Source of the DNA: CABZJG01 sp965659715
GTDB taxonomy: Bacteria > Pseudomonadota > Alphaproteobacteria > Rhodobacterales > Rhodobacteraceae
Direction of reading: 5' to 3'
Length of the DNA: 64,000 nt
Assembly (NCBI GenBank): GCA_965659715.1
Contig: CBFHXE010000004.1
Span: 18,981-82,980 of the forward strand
Of the stretch, positions 62,378 to 64,000 are shown piece by piece. Made by a program: the position numbers and the translations under genes. The notes beneath the pieces are model-generated. The model was not told where the DNA came from, did not search any database, and was given only the letters and a program-made list of their open reading frames with translations. Every line of letters starts with the position of its first letter. Within the stretch, counting starts at the first letter, position 1.

Positions 62378-64000
62378 CTATAGCCGGGTGCAGAGTCGTG
62401 CGGCATCAAAGATCGCGGCGTGGATGTCGCGCGAGGATGTGGCATCCCCTATCCGGTATAAGTCAAACCCTTTGCCGCAGCCCTCTGGTTGTGGTTGGAC
62501 CGCGGCCCAGGCCGCCAGATCTGGCAGACCATGATTGCGCGAAGCGCCCGCCAGCTCGAGGTAAAGCGCATCTACAGGCAGCGTCCCATGTTCGTAGATA
62601 AGAGTGTCGCAATTCATCTCAACCATATCGCCGCTATAACTGTTTTCGAAGCTCAGGCGCAGGCGATTTTCCTCACGCTCTACCCGGCGCAGCGTGAGGT
62701 CCGGACATAGAGATGCACCTGACTTGTAGAAGGCGCGCATTTGCAACGGTCGCTCGATGTAACTTACCTCGGCACCTGCGGTACTGTCTGGGGTCACATA
62801 AGTCAGAGTGGCACCGGAAGCCGCCAGTGTGTGAGCGCCGTTCAAACCCGCTGCAGTGCCGGTTCCGTCGTAGAAGATCACATCACCTTCTGGCGTTGTG
62901 GCGGCCTCTAACGCCTCCCAAAGAGGGATGCCCAGTTCAGCGCCAGGGACATCCTCTATTCGGTCGGGCACCCCTCCAGTGGCGATGATGACGGTGTCGG
63001 GTTCTGTCTGTGCGATTTCGTCCGCATCAGCGAAGATGTTGTAGCGCACGGTCACGCCAAGTCGCTCCAGCTCGCTCACGCGCCAGTCGACAATCCCAAT
63101 GAGATCGCGCCTAAGGTCAAGCTGTGCAGCCAGAAGAATCTGTCCGCCGGCTCGTGGTGCGGCTTCAAGCAGGGTAACGGCATGGCCCCGCTCGGCTGCG
63201 ACCCTTGCGGCCTCCAGACCACCAGGGCCCGCGCCAATAACAGTCACCCGCTTGGTCACATCGGCCTTTTCAATGACATGAGGTAGCACGTCCTCTCGAC
63301 CGATAGCTGGATTGTGGATGCAGCTCCCATGCCACGAGCAATAGGTCGCTCCAACGCACGGGCGGATCGTTTCCTCCGCGCTTTCCGAGAGTTTCCTCGC
63401 GATCTGCGGATCCGCGATGTGCGCGCGGGTCATGCCGATCAGATCAACGTGTCCTTCGCTCACTGCGAAACGCGCGGTCGCTAAGTCGTTGATGCGCGCA
63501 GCGTGAAAGACGGGCAGGCCGACGTTTTGACGGAAATTTGCCACTGGGCGCAGTTGCGGAGCCAGCCCTAACGCCATTCCTGGCATGTACCGTGCAAGAC
63601 CAACCTCGGTATCGATGCGGCCGTATCCGAAATTGAAGAAATCGATCAGACCGGAGCGTTCGAGGATCTCAGCCATCGCGATGTAGTCCTCATCGGGCAT
63701 ATCGCCGCCGTCGCCTTCACCTACGACCATCCGTACGCCAACGACGAAAGGTTGTGGAACGACCTGGCGGATCTTTTCCAGAACCATCAGGCCAAAACGT
63801 GCACGGTTTTCAAGGCTTCCACCGAAATCGTCGTTGCGCCGGTTCGTGGCTGGTGACCAGAACTGTCCAATGAGATGACCGGTGATGTGCAACTCGCAAC
63901 CGTCTAAACCGCCCTCGTAGCAGCGCCGCGCGGCCTGCCCGAAATCAGTGATCACGCGGGCAATATCTTCGGCCTGCATTTCCTTGGTGAAGCCTCGGTG
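62378..64000 (-). CDS. NADH:flavin oxidoreductase with FAD/NAD domain, 5' end missing
   Basis: About 540 residues are seen; the frame continues past the window edge. The N-terminal part is an FMN-binding TIM barrel of the Old Yellow Enzyme type (DGCELHITGHLIGQFWSPATNRRND, then GGSLENRARF). After a cysteine region CVGATYCSWHGSC follow two dinucleotide domains (VIGAGPGGLEAARVAAERGH and later DTVIIATGGVPDRI). Such proteins include trimethylamine dehydrogenase, dienoyl-CoA reductase and N-methylproline demethylase types. The classic CxxCxxxC(11)C cluster motif is altered here. Codon use is more GC-rich than upstream, suggesting separate origin. Confidence 0.88.
   Translation of the reverse strand, partial: HRGFTKEMQAEDIARVITDFGQAARRCYEGGLDGCELHITGHLIGQFWSPATNRRNDDFGGSLENRARFGLMVLEKIRQVVPQPFVVGVRMVVGEGDGGDMPDEDYIAMAEILERSGLIDFFNFGYGRIDTEVGLARYMPGMALGLAPQLRPVANFRQNVGLPVFHAARINDLATARFAVSEGHVDLIGMTRAHIADPQIARKLSESAEETIRPCVGATYCSWHGSCIHNPAIGREDVLPHVIEKADVTKRVTVIGAGPGGLEAARVAAERGHAVTLLEAAPRAGGQILLAAQLDLRRDLIGIVDWRVSELERLGVTVRYNIFADADEIAQTEPDTVIIATGGVPDRIEDVPGAELGIPLWEALEAATTPEGDVIFYDGTGTAAGLNGAHTLAASGATLTYVTPDSTAGAEVSYIERPLQMRAFYKSGASLCPDLTLRRVEREENRLRLSFENSYSGDMVEMNCDTLIYEHGTLPVDALYLELAGASRNHGLPDLAAWAAVQPQPEGCGKGFDLYRIGDATSSRDIHAAIFDAARLCTRL

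Overview
The window looks like the chromosome of a marine alphaproteobacterium of the Rhodobacterales (Roseobacter group). The evidence is the set of family-specific small proteins (DUF1330, DUF2842, DUF2065, DUF6324, MmcB), the gene neighbourhoods (secG-pyrG, hflK-hflC-DUF2065-Do protease, fdxA-carD, cobS/cobT), the many ABC and TRAP importers, and a tRNA-His with the alphaproteobacterial form (no G-1, A73). I worked from reading alone; no database search was run.

Layout. 1-5.8 kb: DUF1330 fragment, pyrG, secG, a cobalt-type nitrile hydratase operon (alpha, beta, accessory protein), purA with a frameshift, DUF2842. 5.8-12.6 kb: a large unknown protein broken by one TAG, thiamine pyrophosphokinase, two tandem EamA transporters, L-serine dehydratase, an SDR protein without the catalytic lysine. 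12.8-20.3 kb: rpiA-gor, hflK-hflC-DUF2065, Do-type protease, a lipoprotein, a 3' remnant of dnaE2, a [2Fe-2S] ferredoxin. 20.3-31.9 kb: M3 peptidase, a lipase and SCP2 protein, SUV3-like helicase with an S4 protein, fdxA, carD, cobS/cobT, and an Lrp/AsnC regulator divergent from hppD with a clear inverted-repeat operator. 31.9-38.2 kb: a 1001-residue membrane protein that looks like a GspL/PilM-like head joined to a GspC/PilP-like tail, metY, a doubly broken glycosyltransferase gene, a SnoaL-like protein.

38.4-54.4 kb is an uptake and catabolism region: FAD oxidoreductase and crotonase on one strand; on the other GMC oxidoreductase, TerC, a TRAP binding protein and a fused DctQM permease; then an IclR regulator and a complete oppABCDF peptide importer followed by a GNAT protein. 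54.4-59.8 kb returns to core genes (FMN reductase, MmcB, tRNA-His, lepA, an alpha/beta hydrolase, an HMCES/YedK-type protein, tRNA-Gly) and holds a possible structured RNA at 55037-55192.

From tRNA-Gly (59.7 kb) on, the sequence looks accessory: a short IMPACT-domain protein, an uncharacterised protein with family-A-polymerase-like palm motifs (also interrupted by a TAG), about 620 bases of AT-rich repeat-containing DNA with a degraded coding remnant, and a more GC-rich FMN/FAD oxidoreductase running off the end. A recurring theme is gene damage: three long reading frames each broken by a single in-frame TAG, plus frameshifts in purA and the glycosyltransferase. Whether these are real or sequence errors cannot be settled here.
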